DNA of 64,000 nt from Phoenix dactylifera (Eukaryota > Streptophyta > Magnoliopsida > Arecales > Arecaceae), in the NCBI RefSeq assembly GCF_009389715.1, contig NC_052392.1, forward strand, positions 37,310,410 to 37,374,409, read 5' to 3'. The notes under the pieces are model-generated. The model worked only from the letters and a program-made list of their open reading frames with translations. It had not been told where the DNA came from and made no database searches. The translations under genes were made by a program, and so were the position numbers. Positions 15,080 to 27,525 of this stretch are shown in pieces (positions within the stretch are counted from its first letter, which is position 1; every line of letters starts with the position of its first letter).

Positions 15080-15190
15080 CTTTAACAGCCATGTCACGAA
15101 AATCTGGAAGAGAGAATTGAGACTCTGAAAGAAGCTAATCAAGTAGCAGACTTCATGATCAAGTATGCTATGAAGTTATAGTCACACACC
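15080..15190 (+). mobile_element. Possible LINE RNase H remnant
   Basis: The plus-strand translation near 15120-15185 reads KEANQVADFMIKYA, which resembles the REANxVADxxAKYA segment of plant LINE RNase H domains. It is too short to define further. Confidence 0.3.
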
Positions 15191-15791
15191 GAGGTGAAAT
15201 AAAAAGAAAGTTCAGTATAGAATATTTTGTGGTTTGTATTTTCTTGTAAGTGAATTAATTGTACTTAGTAAGAGAAATAGATCAAAATTAATTTAAGGGA
15301 ATGGTTGGACTTTCAATTTGGCTTAGAAATGTAATGTTAATTGAACAAGATCCATCATAACTCCTCAAGTAGTTTGCAAAGAAAAGGAGAGAGACATGAC
15401 TTAAATTCTTTCAAACATGTGAGAATTTTCCCAGCTGTGGGAAATATCATGGAGTCATGCGTTTTTTAAGACTGGTATGATGGATGAACATTTATCCTAA
15501 CTTTTGAATAAGATTATGAATGCAGTTATATTTTGAGGGAGTCAATAATTTTTACTCGGATATACATAAGTACAAGTAAACAAATAAATTTTAGACCTCT
15601 TCCTTTTGTCGTGCACATAAATAAGGGAGATTGTCCTGTCATCTCTTCCCCTAAGAAGACTTGAAGCTGATAGAGTTCACCTGCATAATCTGTATATTCT
15701 ATAAATTGATCATCTTAAGCTTAAACAATTTATGCAGCTGCACAGATTATGCTCAAAATGATGCCATCATTACTATAACCTATTAACTAGC

Positions 15792-16229
15792 TGTAACAAC
15801 CTAGAACTTCATTCAAAATGGCTAGTCGAAAGGTATTTTGTAGGCTCCTTAATCCATATATAACTACTCAAGATCTCCTCGATGAATAACGGATGTGAGA
15901 CTAAACACATGCCCGCATGGATCCTCACATACTCCCTCCGTTTAAATTCTGTCATCCTCATCAGGTGAAAAGTTTAAATCCATTCAAATCTAATCATAAA
16001 CACCACGATCGGTCCATGGTCAGCCTTAATAAGCTCGTATTGCAATGTCCCCTACTCCATATAAAACATAGACCAGATTCATTCTGATACCATTTGTAAC
16101 AATATAAAACCTCACTAAAAATAGCTAGCCGAACAGTATTTTTTAGATTCTTTAGTCCTATATAAGTATCGAAAATTTCTTTGGCGAGTAACCGATGCGG
16201 AACAAAATATACACCCGCACGAAATCACA
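15792..16229 (-). mobile_element. TRIM (terminal-repeat retrotransposon in miniature)
   Basis: Two direct repeats of about 137 bp, both starting TGTAACAA and ending TCACA (15792-15929 and 16095-16229), flank about 165 bp of non-coding sequence. Next to the second repeat TGATACCA occurs, the reverse complement of the initiator-Met primer-binding site TGGTATCA. Next to the first repeat is ACTCCCTCCG, the complement of a polypurine tract. Together these show a minus-strand element with no protein. I see no convincing 5-bp target duplication. Confidence 0.75.
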
Positions 16230-17226
16230 TACTAACACTTCATATTTTTTGAAGAAAATGGATAGCAATCTGATTACATTTATGATTTTGACTCACATTA
16301 GATAGTTCAAAGCTTTTGTTTTCAGTAACATAGACAGGTCACCTTTAAAATAACATTTTAAAAAGTTCCAAGAAAAGTAGGCATCTATCAAATCCACAGG
16401 GCCTTCATTTGATTCATAAATGGTAAGACCTGGAGTAATTTTCTCCTCTGGATTCTACATCCACATTTTACTGAAAATACCATCCGTTAAGAAAAATATT
16501 TAATTATATCAGAGACCTTACATGGTCCAAGGAGATTGATGGCTACCACATCCAATGCATGTAATGTTCAAAGGCCAGTTGAATTAATGTTTTTCTTAGT
16601 AGAAAATTAATGGTCTCAATAGCCAACCATATAGATTCCCAAGAAAATCTTTCAATGCAAGTATAATAAAGGCCATCCAAGCCTCAAAACCGACAACTAA
16701 TCTCTCTTCAGAACACAATAGAGAAAGAATCCTTACGAATGTTGACAGTTGTAAACATCCTTTTATATTAGAGACTAAACATCATCAAAAGTTTAATCAA
16801 CTGCCAGCTCCAAACTGCCTTCAATAACAATAGACTGAGAACAGGTACAAACCACCTCACACCTGGAAAATTTAAAGAATCCATGTTACATGGACCGGTC
16901 ACTGAAGCTAATGAACAAGCTTATTCATTTCATGTTTCTTCTGATTCACCATGGAGGCAGGGTAGAAAAGATGTCACGAAAAAGAATCTGGAGTTTGCCA
17001 AAAAAAGGAACACCAAAATTGGACTTTATCTTAGCATGCATGTATTAAGATGACCAACTATACAGTCTTTGATGTCTGATTAAGTTTTGCTAATATGCAT
17101 ACATTAAAACAAGTAAAATAACTTGACATTCTAGCTCATCATCAAGCAAGACAACTTCGTGCTTTGACAGCTTAGAGACCTAGCAAACTACACATAGAAT
17201 ATATAACTTAAAAACATGGTTATCCC
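16230..17226. other. Spacer downstream of the dienelactone hydrolase gene
   Basis: No gene is supported. The part next to 17226 should contain the 3' UTR of the minus-strand hydrolase gene. Confidence 0.5.
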
Positions 17227-20200
17227 TTACGCATGATCCTTCCTTACAAGCAAGTCGTCATGCAACCAATTTCTCATGATGGCAAATGCATCCTCTGCAT
17301 CTTGATCTTCTTCGTCGGATTTTGGTCGATGGGCAAAACCATGCTCTCTGCCAGAATAAATTTTTAACTTTGAGCCTCCGGTGTTCTTCTCCATTTCCTG
17401 TTGGATACTTATGGGGCAAAGCAGGTCATTATCTCCACAAATAAACAAGACTGGAACTTTAATGCTGCTACCTACGGATGGGTTCATATTTGTACCATAG
17501 AAGCAGACACCAGTACCAAAATATGCCTGCTCATCACGAGCCAGTGTCTCAACCAAATGTCCACCACCAAAACAGAAACCAATGATGCCAAGCTTCTTTG
17601 ATATCCCAGCTGCCATAAATTCATCCCTCATCCACTTTGCCGACATGGAAATGTCTTTAGCAACCCTTTTTGGTGATTGTCTAGATAGCCAATGCTCAAA
17701 CTCTGTTATGGGCTGGTTTATGTTCCATGGATTCCCACGAAACAAGTCAGGGATGAGAACACTGGAAGTATAACATACAGATAGACTTTTTTTTGTCAGA
17801 AGATATGCAGACATAAAAAAACTAGTTATGCATGTCAAAACTCATGATGAGATGTGCCAAAACAGTGCAACAGTTTAGGTTATATATGGTAATAGCAATG
17901 CACCTACTTCGTTGTTACATCTATAAAAGGCCAGACGGTTAAATTTACTGAAAAAATATCTATTTAAAGATAAGATCAGGGAGGCAAAGCCTGCAGATCT
18001 TGATCATAAAACTTCGAAAACAGATGGAGAAAATCAAATGTTGCAAATTGCAATAATTCTTTATAGAGGGGCAATGGAATTATGGAACATGATATAAATT
18101 GGTGATAAACCATAATTCTCGTGCTAATATGACCCTTCAATGCAGGTTCATATATTATGCATATAATACATGGATAAGGGACACCACTTCCCTTCAAACT
18201 CATGGCATGTCGCAACCAAAAGATTGCTTTTAGAAGCCAAAACTGAAAACTAGTGCAAAATCTTGTAAAAGACAATGTTAGTAAATAAGAGAGAGAGAGA
18301 GGCTTGACAAGGTTATTATGGTAAACAAAGGGAATATCAGATTCAGTGTATTAATCTACCGAAGCACATTGTCAAGTTATTTGAATATCATATCAAATAT
18401 CAAAATTAAATGACATAAAAAAAGGAAAGTGCAATGCCAAGAATATAGGATAATGGATGGAAAACATTTGGTTATATGTGAATCATCTCATGATGATCAA
18501 TACTACTGCCAGAGGAAACCAGTATTTCCTACTTGACTGAAAAATAGGGGGCCTTTTGCATATGTCACATTATTTTTTTTGCTCTAATTATGTTTAACAC
18601 CCACTATCATTCATATTTGCAATCCCAAACAAGTAACCCTTAATCGATTCTCAGTAGCCCTCTTTTTTAGTGCCCTTGGTAGAACTTAACTCCATGATTA
18701 AATTAACCCAAGATAGGAAAAGACAATTTTAACCTTCGTTTTACTTAAGGAACTAAGTGCACTCCTTTGTGTCCCAATTGTTTCTTCCTCCTTTGGCTTT
18801 TCTTCCTTTCTCTTGGGCAACCCTTCGAACCCCCACTACAATAGACTAGAGCTACACCAGCCTGCCATACTTTTCAATGTCCCCCTCTCCCACCACCTTC
18901 TACAATGCCTTCCTTACTGCTAACTTTTTGCACTCTCATCACTGGCTTTGTCTTCACCTTCAACTCTGTCATTGCCTTCCTATTATCATTGTCTGGTGTT
19001 CCTTCTTTCCTCACCTTCATCTCCCTCTTCTCCTTCCTCCCCACATTCCCTACTACCACCACCATAATCATACAACCGAACCTGTCCACCTTCTCCTCCA
19101 CTGCCACCACCATGACCTCTCATCCTCCCTTTCCTACTCCTATCTTTGATGCGTCCTCCTTCGCACCACCTCCTTCGCCCTTAGCCACATGGCCAACCTT
19201 GACCTCTATGTGATGCCGAACCAAATCCAGGAACAATGGCTGCAGCGGCGACGATGCACTCCTGGGATGACTGTCGTGTGTTGTAACTTTAAAACGGAAG
19301 CAGAAGAAGAGGGGGAAGAGAAGGAGGAAGAAGAAGAGAAGAAGGAGAAGGGAAGGAGGAAGAAAGGAGAGGAAAACGTGGGGGAAAGAAATTCTTAATT
19401 CTTCATTAAACCCTAATCATGAAAATAGTTCCCTATATATAGGGCCCAAATACACAATTTGCATAAATCCCCTTACACAGAAATAAATCCTAATAAGCCC
19501 ACAAATAACACAAATAAGCCCTAAAATGCAAATAAACCCAAAAATAAAAATAAAACAAATATGCAAATAAAATGGTGGCCTAGCTGATGTCCCCATCACT
19601 ATGCCAACCCAAGCATCCTCTCTTTCACCATGTCTCTTACAACCTCCTAGTCCCTAACCTTGGTCATGAGTCTCTCCTTTGGCTCTCTCTTAAGCATGGC
19701 GGCTGCACTGTCCACCCCTTGAACATAGCAACATCCGTGCCTCTTCCTTTGAGGACAATCACGTCGGTCACTTGGTCTTGATGCTTATGCCACCTCGCGT
19801 TACCTAGACACTTGCATCCAGCTCCAAAAAATTCATGTTGAATACATATCCAAGTCAAATATATATCGGATACTCGGATACCTGCGAAGTTCTACGGTTC
19901 TTACTTTTAAATAATGGTAGAGCTGAACTCTTCCAACTATAAGTTTGACCCTCCATTTTCATGTTAGAAGTGAAATATTCTCTCTGCAGTGATTGGCCAA
20001 GGATGTAGCTATTGAAATAAATTTGCAAAATACTATTTTGCTTATTTGCTTAAATTAATTGGACAATTTGAATGAGAAACATATATTAGTTTTTATGTTT
20101 GTTTTTAATGTTTAAACAATATATAAAAATATAGATACGTATAATTTAGTTAAATTTATTATTTATTCTACGTATCTCCATATCTTCTTTTCTCTCTCTT

Positions 20201-23200
20201 GCCGATTTAGGCACATGGATATGTGTTCAAATCCAATTCTTGTGTACGTGTCCATGCAATGCTAACGCTACCACCTTTCTCAAATAGGTTGTCGACCTCC
20301 AAGCCCTTTGCCACTACCCATGCCAAGGCTTAAAGTTGCTACTATCCTCCCGAAGACCTCTTCTCCAACCATCCCCTTGTCCTCTCTAACCTCCCCAACC
20401 ACCTCTACCACCTTTATTGTGACATCATCCCTCTTGATGAGCTCCCAAGATACAACTTGGGGGTGCTTTTGAGGGCAAAACCCATCTTCATAGTGGTGGT
20501 GCTGGTGAGATTTGAGGATGCGAGGTGACATTGACAAAAGGGGATCATTAAAGGTTATGGTCCAAGATTACTAAAGGGAGATCGAGCGAGTGTACTACAA
20601 GTTCCCATGCATTGGGAACATGGTAGTGTCCACTGGATACTAGTCTACTAAAAGGAAAATTAGTCATGTGACTACAATATATCCACCCAAACACCAAAAA
20701 AAATGATGTCGTACTCTTTCTATTAGTGGATACTTAAAATCAAAGGGGTTACCAGATGATGCAAACTTCACCCACATGCTACTAAGAGAGGAAGCAAAAG
20801 GAACAAGAAGAGAAGTGAAAGAAAACTCCATGAAAATTTTTATTTATCAACCAAAACAACCTAGTGCAAACTAAAACCCAAGCTGCCTTAAATTGATGAG
20901 ACTTACAAATCCGACTAAAACAGAAAACTTGACCCAAAAGTAAAAGGATGTATACTAGAACTATTAGACTACAAAATCAGAAAATTAAGAAAAACACTAA
21001 TATTATATCTAATGGAAAATTCAATAGAATTTTGGCCAAAAACCATGATAAGTCAATTATTGAAATGTTAGGATCTCTAGCTATGACTCCGTCAGCTCCC
21101 ACAAGGTTTGGTACAATCCACCTGATCACAGAACCTGCCAGCTGTGTCTTGTATTGCATCACCAGGGAATTAGTTGAGGGTTATCTGTATCAAGTTTGTA
21201 ACTACGAATAATGATGGGTGATATGAAATAAAGCAAATGGTAGGGTTCTATATGCAAAAAACCAAGAAATGAGTGTGAGTGTAAGTGTCAAGTAAAACAA
21301 TAGAATGCATCATTTATTAGGGCAATAGCTCGAAAAGTATGCATAAAATAAGTAAATGTGGTCTTCCTCAGTACAATAGTACAAAACACATGGCTACAAT
21401 ACATAAATCAAATTAGCATCTGTATCTCACATAAATTATAGTAGTGTATTTACTAGTCAAAGTTCCTTTGCCTCCATGAAAGGTGAAGTTTAGCTTATCC
21501 AATTCTTTTTTGCTTGTTAAGGCTTCATTCATGCTTGTTTGGCATCTTGCAGTGTCTTTCCTCATTTCCTCTAGAAGGGGTGGTTCCTTGACATTTTGGA
21601 TTGCTTACAGTCCTTTAGAAAATTTAGAACGAACGACAGCAATGATCATTCAATGGTCAATTGTGAAGTTCAATATGCATGTTTTAACAGGGGAATTTGA
21701 TAGTGTTTTGCATGATGATTTTTAGATTATAAGAGATCAGTTTATAACCTTATGGAATATATCAAGTTCTGACTATAGCTTGGATGTTGCAAGATATAAA
21801 CCAAGAGATCATTTTTTTAATATGTTGATGATACTCATATTTTTAGGTCCATCATGTTATGCTAATGGAAATCTCATTTCCTCCTAGTGCCTTGAGTTGA
21901 AGTCAGAAAAAAAAGTTATTATGAAAAGGCGGTTCAAATGACATCTGTAGGAAAATAGGCTTGGGACAGGGTTGAACTTACAGGATATGTGATTGATAAT
22001 CTATTTTATAAAGTACTGTGGTTTGACAAAGTTGTCAAAAATTTTAAAGTAAAGCAGTGCATGTAAATTCTGGATACAGGATCAATCTGCTGGAATAGTA
22101 ATTTGCTCACTTTGGAAATAGAATCCATTCAGAACTGTGAAGTCCATTCCCAGCATAAACTAAAAAAATAAATTCTTGGTATATCGTACAGGCCCAAATT
22201 TAGCGGTATGGGGTGTACAATATCGTACCGGCTCAGTATCGGTATCCGGTATGGATGACGTACCGACATTTGGTGCGTCAAAAAAACTCTATATCACACC
22301 GTATCAATATTGTGCTAGTATGGCATTGATACAGGGTTTGGTATCGGAACAGCGAACCTCAATTAAATCATTGTCTTAAATCTCCATCACACAGGGAGAG
22401 AGAGAAAGAGAGAGTTAAATCTCAGAAATTCATTGAAGATGAGAGTTTGCATCACTTGCTCACTTTTCTCATTTAAAATTAAGTTTTTAGCTCTTCGGCC
22501 AAGTTTTGTATCCTAGAGTTTATTGATGATGAGTCGTAATTGTTAACTTAGAGCCCCTTCATAGAATAATGAAGCATAAAGACACAGCAATTCAATGCTG
22601 CCATGCTAGACACATTCTGGTGAGAAGTTAGGAGAGAAAGTAATTAAAGAGTTAATTGAGAAAAGTTAGAAAGAACCATAAAAAATGCCAAGTCGTACAT
22701 TCCTCCACTTGGTCAGATCATGTTGCATCTAATGAAAACAGACACATGATTTATCATTTTTAATTTCAATGAAATACTTTGCTGATTCCTGTACAAAAAG
22801 GTTAAAATAAAAAAGGACTATGCAAAGCAAATGGCGAAGGGCTTACGATTCAAGGGAATAGAGTGATATGAATTGATCTTGTTGGAAATGCAACTTTAAA
22901 GTTTTTAAAGATAAAATAAGGGGGAGAGGACTTTGTAGAGAGATATAATAAGACAATATGATGCAGCATGACTGGAGGATTGAGCTGATGGAACGAAAGA
23001 ATGGTGATTAATGCATTAGAAAGCCACTTTCTAACATGTTCAATTTTTGGGGGGCTTAAAGAGGGAGTTGGTTTTAGTTATTTATCTGTAACTCTAGTTT
23101 TAAATTTTTAGAAGGATGTATATAACTTTTTAAGATGTATTTTGTTCGAAATTTTTTGTGAGATATGAATACTAACCTGGCTTTTCAGGGGCCATAACTT

Positions 23201-25459
23201 GAGATGTAAGAGCACTTTTTGCATGGATATGTTAGATGAACTGCACAAAACAAGGTTTCTTGGACCAAGTAATTGCGACATGAAGGGACTGAAATGAGAA
23301 CAGGGATAAATAATATCTATTACTATTTTGCCTAGTCTTAAGTATGGATTCAAAATGACGATTAGGTTAGTTAAACCAGTTCTGAATAGAGTTAAGTTTC
23401 CCTTAAGTTTATATAATGAAGAATCAGGTGATAACAATGATGCAGATTATTGAAGAAAGATGTGATTTCTGTATGATGAAATTTGGATGCCGTGAAAATT
23501 CTAGGTCCTGGCAGGCAGTTCATGTAAATAGAGGACCTATAACAAGCTCCAAAAACAAAGAAATAGAGTTGCCCATCATGTAAACTTTGTATGAAGAAGA
23601 CAAAGAAGAGGAGACTTGTTTTTTTTTTGCTTCATAGAAGAATGAAAGGGAGCATTAAAGTATAATGATAACTAATGTGGTCTGGTATTTTAACTTGAAA
23701 AGGAAAAAAAGTTAAACGTTTTTATAGAACTCCTCTAAATAAAGTGAATGAATTGCTCTGATTGCAGAGCGTACAAGAGAACATCATGGGGTTTGGCCTT
23801 TTATGTTAGGTTGATCTTTTTCAGTTTGTTAGTGGCATATACAATACCTTTTATTTAGATATTTTTACCGCCATTCTGTTCTTCCCATATTACAATAATA
23901 ACAATGATAACTTTCCAGAAAGGTGATGTATAAGGAAAAGGAAAAAAAGAGTTCTTCGGGATTGAATCACTGTGCAGATTTACAGTTGAAGAACAATATA
24001 TTTGATGCAGCAATATGAAATTAATGCATTAAATATATTGTTATGGCTGTTGTAAAATGCTGAGACAGGAATGTGAAAGAAGATAAGGATAAAGAGAAAA
24101 AGAATAAATGAATCAGCCAGACATTAAAACATACTTGTAACCAATGCAGGCAACTCGATAGGCAAAGTCTCGTATAGATGGGTCTTCAAAACCCATGACA
24201 TCAGACAAAAGCAGCACACCAGTTCCATTGTTGTTCTTGACTGCCTTCAACAAATATGCATGAATGCTGTCCTGGTCCTCCCCTATACTAAGCTCAACTC
24301 CACTGACTAGTTCACATGCTTCATCATCAACATCATCCTTTAACTTTACTTGGCCAATCATTTCCCTGCCAACAACATTCCGCCTAGGATACGCTCTTCT
24401 GTGATGATACAAGCCGCATCTCCTCTGGACAGGAACTGAAATGTTACAGTCAGAAGATGCATAGTTTTTATAACAAATTATCAAATATATAATTTATATA
24501 CACATCAGAGGAATGCCCCACAGTCATAAAAAAGCCATTGTGCTCCCATGTTCACAAAATTACCGTGCCCTATCCTTGTAAAGCAAAGTTAGCAGCCTGA
24601 TAGCACACTAATTGCAACAAAGCTTTCCCCTTTAAAATCGAAATTCATAAGTCAGACTTGTTCATGGGTCTGGCTTGGCCATGATAAGATACCTAACCAA
24701 ACTATATTTTGTATTCTTCCAATTCATTGGAGATTGCTACCACAATCATAAATCAAATGAATTAGACATAAAAGAGTTCCTTCTTATTTATGTGTTCTAC
24801 ATTTTCCCCCCCTAGTTAAGAATTATAACTAACTGTATATATTAGTGCATAATGATGTACCATCCATAAGAAACAATGATTGCAAAAGGCCATCATTTGC
24901 CAACAAAAAGAAGGCCTAGATATCAACAGAACCCAAAAGCCCTGCAGGCAAACTACAGAATAACTACAACAAAGGCCAAATATATGGTTATAATTCCATT
25001 GAAAAGGGTATTCCGGGTATAGCACACGGCACGGTGTTGTCAACAAAACGAGTTCGCCAAAAGAACCATGAACTAGAACCTAAGTAAATAAACAAATTAC
25101 ACTTACAATGAAGCGAAAAATCTAAACTCTATAACCAGGAGCGATATCAAAAGGAGTTCACGAAAGAATGGAGGAGAAAAACTAAGCATATGGACATATC
25201 ATACAACAAAAAAAAGAAGGGCAAAATCCGAACTTTTCAAGAAATAAAGACTTCAGAAACCAAAATAACGTAGAACATCCAGCAAAGAAGCGACTTTTAT
25301 GAAAAGAATCGTGCGGGTTTTGCTTACGAAGGGGGAGGGGTAGTCATAGAGGTGGTGGAGCGGGCGAGGCGGAAAGGCGACGGCGGGGGCGTCGAGGCGC
25401 TGCCGGGGAGCAGTCCGGCGAGTAGAGAAGGGGACAGGGAAGGCGGAGGCGGCGGCCAT
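17227..25459 (-). CDS. Dienelactone hydrolase family protein (carboxymethylenebutenolidase homologue, plastid type)
   Basis: An alpha/beta-hydrolase of the DLH family. The bacterial founders cleave dienelactone; the physiological substrate of plant homologues is not established. Inferred exons on the minus strand are 25459-25328, 24424-24135 and 17761-17227, in consistent phase, giving about 318 residues. Exon 1 encodes a Ser/Ala/Arg/Pro-rich leader (MAAASAFPVPFSTRR) that looks like a chloroplast transit peptide. Exon 2 carries ACELVSGVELSIGE and LLLSDVMGFEDPSIRDFAYR. Exon 3 holds the Cys-Asp-His triad: Cys in GFCFGGG, Asp in ICGDNDLLCP and His in GREHGFAHRP. The exon 2-3 junction completes an Asn codon (AA|T) leading into VLIPDLFRG. 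The exon 2 acceptor is less certain: CAG|AGG at 24424 keeps phase, while an upstream AG at 24436/24435 does not. Intron 2 is about 6.4 kb. Confidence 0.88.
19280..19385. repeat. Purine (GGA/GAA) low-complexity tract
   Basis: Nearly pure A/G on the plus strand for about 90 bp, inside intron 2 of the hydrolase gene. Confidence 0.7.
19395..19590. repeat. LTR-like repeat fragment
   Basis: AT-rich sequence with CCCTATATATAGGG (about 19431-19444) and many AAATAAGCCC/AAATAAACCC-like repeats, the style of plant LTR promoter regions. No partner LTR or target duplication was found. Confidence 0.3.
22175..22375. repeat. GGTATCG/CGTACC-rich interspersed repeat
   Basis: Many copies of GTATCG, CGTACCG and CGGTAT within 200 bp, with pieces of both orientations. 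This resembles the degenerate self-complementary GGTACCG-type repeats of monocot genomes. No clear ends. Confidence 0.45.
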
Positions 25460-25486
25460 TGGGGGAAGCGGAGGGGTGGCGGCAGC

Positions 25487-25523
<37 letters not shown>

Positions 25524-25640
25524 CTTGGGAATCTTCTGGGGTGGAGGGGGGATTGGAGAAGGATGGAAACGACGAATCCATGATGTTCGCCTCGAGAAAT
25601 CTAAGCCTCCCATCTAGATTTTTTTGATGTTCCCGGGTCG
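25460..25640 (-). promoter_or_regulatory. Hydrolase 5' leader with (GA)n tract
   Basis: A GA microsatellite at 25488-25522 (CT on the coding strand) sits 30-65 bp upstream of the start codon, as expected of a CT-rich plant 5' UTR. No TATA box is obvious. Frames through it (for example 25344-25613) are artefacts of the dinucleotide run. Confidence 0.45.
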
Positions 25641-25959
25641 GATTCCCTCCGCCTTCATTTTTTGATTCGCGCTGGGGATCACGTGTTTAAACTCTTTTAA
25701 AGCGAAGACTTGCAATTGGCTCAATCAATCTGAAAACTCCAAATTTAGAGGTCTGATGCGGCAGTTGGCAACGGGCTGAATGGAATGCCATGTGGGGATA
25801 TTAAAGAGCTGGTATTAATACTCGTTCAAGTTCGGCTCTGGATTAACCGTCAGATTGGTGGCATCCATTGATATGGACGGCTGGGAGAAAACCATCTAGC
25901 CGTGGTTCAAAAATTATCCTGCTACCTCACAAGGCCACTGATAGGTTGGTTTGGACGGC

Positions 25960-27072
25960 CACCAGGAGGGCCAGAATGCTTTTCAGCTGATGTGTAGGCG
26001 GCAATAGATGGTGAGAGCTCGAGGTGTTTGGATAGTGGCTGGATTTGAAGGAAGCGGGCCCATCTTTGGATTGCTTTGTTCATCTAGAAGGTAGTCTGGG
26101 GATGCCTACCAACTATGAGTGTGTTGGCAAAGAGGAGGATGGGGATCTCTCCGTCATGCATGGACTACCCGAAGGTAGAGGAGATGGTCAGCCATGTCCT
26201 ACCACATTGCTTTCGGACCATTTAGATTTGGAGGGAGGCATCCTTCCACTTGCTGAGATCCATTGAGTCTGCAGAGGATTTACTTCGGCATATGAGGTCT
26301 GCCATACAGGCTCCGAGTTCTAGTGGGTGGGGTGTTGCTGGTACCTATCTAGCTTATCATATTTAGCTAGATAGGAATGAAAGAGTCTTTGAGGACATAA
26401 GGTCCCCCTAAGGGTTGTGGTGGATAGAGTTATCCGTCAGGCTATTGAAGTCACTGAGGCTACTATGGTTGTTTCATTTTGGCTAGTTAGGAAAATCTGG
26501 GTTTCTCCTTCCGTTGCTATAGCGCCTAAGTATGTCCTCACATCCTGAGAGCCCCCACTCCCTGGTTACCTAAAGGTGAACTTTAATGATAGTCTGCCAG
26601 CTAACGGAGGTTCTACTGGTATTGCCTTTGTGATTAGGGGCTATGAGTCCAGGTTGGTAGCGGCAGAAGGGCGACGCACCTTTGGAACTTCAGTTCTTGG
26701 AGCGGAACTCAGAGCCGTATGGGAGGGAGTCTCCTATGCGAGACAAGTTCTAGAGGTGGAGCGCATCATTGTGGAAGGTGACTCAGTAGACGTGATTGAG
26801 CAAATTCTACAGGAGAGGTCGGGGGTGTCCGATCACTCCTAGATGACATCCAGAGGCTGTTGAAGGAATGCGATGCCTACCAAGTTATACATATGTTCCG
26901 GGAGCGAATCGAGATGCTGATTGGGTCGCCTTTTTTGCTGCTCACCATTCTGGAGAGATTCTCTATACCCGTTTTGTATCTATTCCTCCATCTTTGTGGA
27001 ATATTTTGTTCCTTGACTCTGATGGCAATGCTCATGCGAGACTAGTGTGAACTGTCAATGTACCAAAAAAAA
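25960..27072 (+). mobile_element. 5'-truncated L1-type LINE (zf-RVT and RNase H)
   Basis: A degenerate translation reads VWGCLPTMSVLAKRRMG with SPSCMDYPKV and SHVLPHC downstream (about 26090-26220), the zinc-binding region that follows reverse transcriptase in plant LINEs. At 26576-26842 comes an RNase H domain (VNFNDSLPANGGSTGIAF, GAELRAVWEG, VEGDSVDVIEQI). Frame changes and stops follow at about 26842. The copy ends with TGTACC and a poly(A) run near 27064-27072. The reverse transcriptase and endonuclease are missing. Confidence 0.75.
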
Positions 27073-27240
27073 ATTTGTTGGAAATAGTCTAGAACAATAA
27101 ATTTTTAACAATTTTCCAAGAAAATTTCGCTCCAAAATTTACATATGAGACGGACGCTGCATAAATTTAATATTCTTGATATACATTTAATTAACATATA
27201 TATTTGAGCAATTAAGTTTAGAGGCAAATTAGCTGCGAGA

Positions 27241-27525
27241 TTTTTTTTTTTTTAACTAAAGCGGATGATTCATATAGTTCTAGTACGGATACATTCAATA
27301 AAATCAGAAAACAATAAATCCCGGAGCGCCCTAGGCAACTCCTCTCCCCGACCTATAGGACACCTCTGAGTGACTAGTCACATGCGAGGCCACCCAATCC
27401 GTGGCTTCGTTAGCCTCTCTAAACAAATGCTTGACCTGCAAGGCCACATTGCCACTGATCATAGTCCGAATGTTCCGAAGTAGGGGTGGCATCCAGTTGC
27501 AAGATCCTTGAATATGTATCATTTT
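27241..27525 (-). mobile_element. LINE 3' end, minus strand (tail-to-tail with the previous copy)
   Basis: A poly(T) run at 27241-27254 marks the poly(A) tail of a minus-strand copy. The translation of 27522-27331 includes VKHLFREANEATDWVASHVT, the RNase H C-terminal region of the same LINE family. Only a few hundred bases remain. Confidence 0.6.

Larger units (their letters stand above)
17762..24134 (-). other. Long intron 2 of the hydrolase gene, repeat-bearing
   Basis: Bounded by a GTATGT donor and a TTCCAG acceptor on the minus strand. It holds a pyrimidine-rich then purine-rich low-complexity tract (about 18870-19390), an LTR-like AT-rich piece (about 19400-19590) and a GGTATCG-rich repeat (about 22175-22375). 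Frames inside it, such as 18877-19213, are low-complexity and not credible genes. Confidence 0.75.

Noticed and set aside
18877-19213. Overlapping plus-strand frames rich in Ser/Thr/His/Leu
   Set aside because: Pyrimidine-rich low-complexity tract inside a confirmed intron.
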